A DNA stretch of 25,585 nucleotides, from positions 1 to 25,585 of the forward strand of contig NZ_JZWV01000015.1 of the NCBI RefSeq assembly GCF_000966975.1, read 5' to 3'. The notes beneath the pieces are model-generated. The model was not told the DNA's origin. It saw nothing but the letters and a program-made list of their open reading frames with translations, and did no database searches. This DNA comes from Streptomyces katrae. GTDB taxonomy: Bacteria > Actinomycetota > Actinomycetes > Streptomycetales > Streptomycetaceae. The translations under genes were made by a program, and so were the position numbers. Within the stretch, counting starts at the first letter, position 1. Every line of letters begins with the position of its first letter. This document shows positions 24,137 through 25,585 of this stretch, in pieces.

Positions 24137-25033
24137 TCACGGCACCGGTGCTCCCGCCGTGTGTTCCGGGGAGTGGAGGTGCCGCGTCAGGCTGCGAGGA
24201 CGAGCGCAGCCGGCGGCCCACGCCGGATCACGGTGTGCAGGAGTGCGGATCACGGTGTGCAGGAGTGCGTCCCGGCCGGTCGTCGCGGCCGGTGCGGAGG
24301 CGGTCCGGCGGGCCCGGGGGCCGTGCGCGGGAGCGCCGAGGAGCCCGGCGGTGAGGACCCGTACGAAGGCCAGCGCGGCGCGCAGCGGACGTATCGGGCC
24401 GGCTTCGGCCGAGAGCCGCGAGAGTTCGACCAGCCGGAACAGGGCGGCGTCGCCCCGGCCCAGGAGCCAGCCGGCCGCGAGCGCGGCCAGCAGGTGGCCG
24501 AGCAGCATGGCCGGACTGAACAGCCCGATCTCAGGGGCCCCGGCGGGGGCCGTGGCCAGGTGCATGTGGCCCATGTGAGCCATGTGGCCTGACGCGGCCG
24601 CCTGGGCGGCCAGGGCGGCCGGGTCCAGCCCGGCGGCCTCCAGGATGCGCCGGGAGTCGGCCGGGCTCAGCGGTACGGAGTTGCCCCCGCAGACCAGCTG
24701 GGCGGCGAGCGCCGCCAGAGAGGTGTCGGAACCCGCGGCCTGCGTCTGCGCGGCGGCGGCGCCGTGCTGACCGAGGCCGAACAGGGTGTGCAGCCCGAGC
24801 TGGCCCACGGCCAGTCCGGCGGCGATGCCCGGCCGCGAACGACGGCGCCCCGCGAGGGGGGCCGAGACCGCGAAGACGGCGACGAAGGCCAGGGCCAGTG
24901 CCCACCACGGCACGGTCGCGCAGGAGGCCACGGCGTGACCCGTCGCGGACAGCACGACGCAGACCGCGGTGAACACCGCGGCCCGGGTGGTCCGGAGCCC
25001 GGCTCCGGCGCGTGTCGTGTGGGTGGCAGACAT
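24137..25033 (-). CDS. His/Met-rich integral membrane protein of the copper cluster, C-terminus frameshifted
   Basis: A 298-residue membrane protein with about five helices: three in the first 110 residues and two near residues 165-190 and 220-240. A loop before the fourth helix contains SGHMAHMGHMHLATAP (about residues 148-163), a dense His/Met motif typical of copper-binding segments. I do not recognise a named family; the position at the head of the copper cluster suggests copper handling. The ATG at 25033 starts MSATHTTRAG just before the first helix. A perfect 22-bp tandem duplication (24224-24267) near the end shifts the frame. Without one copy the protein would end RRGPPAALVLAA at a TGA at 24187-24189; as read it runs on about 35 residues in a different, polar tail. 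Confidence 0.8.
   Translation of the reverse strand: MSATHTTRAGAGLRTTRAAVFTAVCVVLSATGHAVASCATVPWWALALAFVAVFAVSAPLAGRRRSRPGIAAGLAVGQLGLHTLFGLGQHGAAAAQTQAAGSDTSLAALAAQLVCGGNSVPLSPADSRRILEAAGLDPAALAAQAAASGHMAHMGHMHLATAPAGAPEIGLFSPAMLLGHLLAALAAGWLLGRGDAALFRLVELSRLSAEAGPIRPLRAALAFVRVLTAGLLGAPAHGPRARRTASAPAATTGRDALLHTVIRTPAHRDPAWAAGCARPRSLTRHLHSPEHTAGAPVP
24224..24267. repeat. 22-bp perfect tandem duplication in coding sequence
   Basis: Units 24224-24245 and 24246-24267 are identical (each begins CGGATCACGG and ends AGGAGTG). Because 22 is not a multiple of three, the second copy shifts the reading frame of the membrane protein gene at its 3' end. Replication slippage is the simplest origin. Confidence 0.9.
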
Positions 25034-25063
25034 GGCCGGGCCATCATCGCACTGGCCCCCGGC

Positions 25064-25078
25064 CCTGCCTACGGCAGG
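25064..25078. promoter_or_regulatory. Short inverted repeat upstream of the His/Met-rich gene
   Basis: CCTGCC-TAC-GGCAGG lies about 31 bp upstream of the ATG at 25033 and downstream of a minus-strand -10-like TAGGGT (25097-25092). It could be an operator or a 5'-leader hairpin for the copper cluster. It does not resemble the CsoR operator I would expect for copper control. Confidence 0.3.
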
Positions 25079-25257
25079 TACTGGAGGGACCCTATGGTTC
25101 CGGTGTGCGACGGGCAGGACCTCCGCCGCCCCGCCGGCCCCGGGCCGGCGCCGCGACCTGGGCACGCGCGCCCGATACACGCCGGCCGCACATCCCGCAT
25201 CGGCCGAATGAGGGCTGTGCCGGCCGCCGGGGGCTTACGCCCCACCACGGGCGGCAA

Positions 25258-25263
25258 TAGGTA
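25258..25263 (+). promoter_or_regulatory. Possible -10 (TAGGTA) of the ATP-binding protein gene
   Basis: TAGGTA ends 5 nt before the ATG at 25269, and there is no Shine-Dalgarno. It lacks the final T of the consensus, so support is weak. CTTACG lies 18 bp upstream as a poor -35. Confidence 0.28.
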
Positions 25264-25268
25264 ACCGT

Positions 25269-25585
25269 ATGAGTATCTGGTGGTCTCTCCACTTGCGGCG
25301 CGAAGCCGCGAGCGTTCCGCTCGCCCGGCGACTGCTGCTGGGGACCATGGACACCGCGGGGGTGGACCCGGACATCTCCTACGAGCTTTCGGTCGCGCTG
25401 AGCGAGGCGTGTGCGAACGCCGTGGAGCACGGCGGCCGCGGCGGTCCGGCCGGGGGCCCGGTCGGCGCCCCCGCCGACGAGGTCCTGGACGACACCGAGG
25501 CGTACCACGTCACCGCCTACCTGGACGGGGACCGCTGCCGCATCGAGGTCGCCGACTCGGGTCCGGGTTTCCCGCCCTCGACGGT
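25269..25585 (+). CDS. RsbW-like ATP-binding protein (anti-sigma-factor kinase type), 3' truncated
   Basis: The gene runs off the window after 105 complete codons. The product begins MSIWWSLHLRREAASVPLARR and shows the GHKL ATPase N box (ALSEACANAVEHGG) and G1 box (EVADSGPGFP). This is the HATPase_c_2 type seen in RsbW/SpoIIAB and in the many small ATP-binding proteins of Streptomyces. Such proteins bind or phosphorylate anti-anti-sigma partners or act in regulatory switches; no partner gene is visible here. A Gly/Pro/Ala-rich insert lies between the two boxes. The ATG at 25269 was chosen for position and the missing Shine-Dalgarno fits a leaderless transcript. It is divergent from the copper cluster across a 235-bp gap. 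Confidence 0.85.
   Translation, partial: MSIWWSLHLRREAASVPLARRLLLGTMDTAGVDPDISYELSVALSEACANAVEHGGRGGPAGGPVGAPADEVLDDTEAYHVTAYLDGDRCRIEVADSGPGFPPST

Noticed and set aside
25034..25268. CsoR-type copper operator upstream of the copper cluster
   Set aside because: No palindromic C-rich/G-rich CsoR box could be found; only a short CCTGCC/GGCAGG repeat is present.
1..25585. CRISPR arrays, insertion sequences, tRNA or rRNA genes
   Set aside because: No regularly spaced repeats, transposase motifs, terminal inverted repeats or tRNA-like sequences were recognised.

Overview
The window is high-GC DNA with Streptomyces-type codon use, GTG and TTG starts and TANNNT -10 boxes. It reads as core chromosome of a Streptomyces (or close relative) near the replication origin but not at it. 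Three perfect copies of the ParB-binding site parS (GTTTCACGTGAAAC) and six perfect DnaA boxes occur in 25.6 kb, while dnaA and dnaN are absent. The gene order, from the end of cydCD through a sensor kinase, an ABC-2 cluster, serS, pheA and a DyP peroxidase/copper cluster, matches my memory of the S. coelicolor SCO3947-SCO3969 neighbourhood. No insertion sequence, phage, CRISPR array or RNA gene is visible.

Left part (1-10.7 kb): the 3' end of cydCD (cytochrome bd assembly ABC exporter); a two-GAF, DevS-like sensor histidine kinase with no response regulator beside it; a HAD phosphatase; a divergent LLM-class flavin/F420 oxidoreductase; the RNA 2'-phosphotransferase kptA; a divergent MIP channel behind an unusually AT-rich promoter; a MerR regulator; and a coupled pair made of an M24 metallopeptidase-like protein and an EphD-like alpha/beta-hydrolase/SDR fusion.

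Middle (10.7-17.8 kb): a four-gene ABC-2 operon (ATPase-permease-ATPase-permease) ending in a strong hairpin; a rhomboid-like membrane protein whose last codons are a parS site; a large hairpin between convergent genes; and the serS-HAD pair overlapping by GTGA. The 534-bp serS-pheA gap holds a DnaA-box cluster with four perfect and two near-perfect boxes.

Right part (17.8-25.6 kb): pheA is followed on the same strand by genes of an extracytoplasmic copper/haem pathway. Read in the direction of transcription these are a His/Met-rich membrane protein, YcnI, Sco, a PCuAC chaperone, CopCD and the Tat-exported peroxidase DtpA. In S. lividans this set is tied to copper delivery and maturation of the radical-copper oxidase GlxA during development. 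The window ends in the start of a divergent RsbW-like ATP-binding protein.

The items most worth a second look are the DnaA-box cluster, the parS sites built into coding sequence, and a 22-bp tandem duplication that has shifted the frame of the last codons of the His/Met-rich membrane protein.
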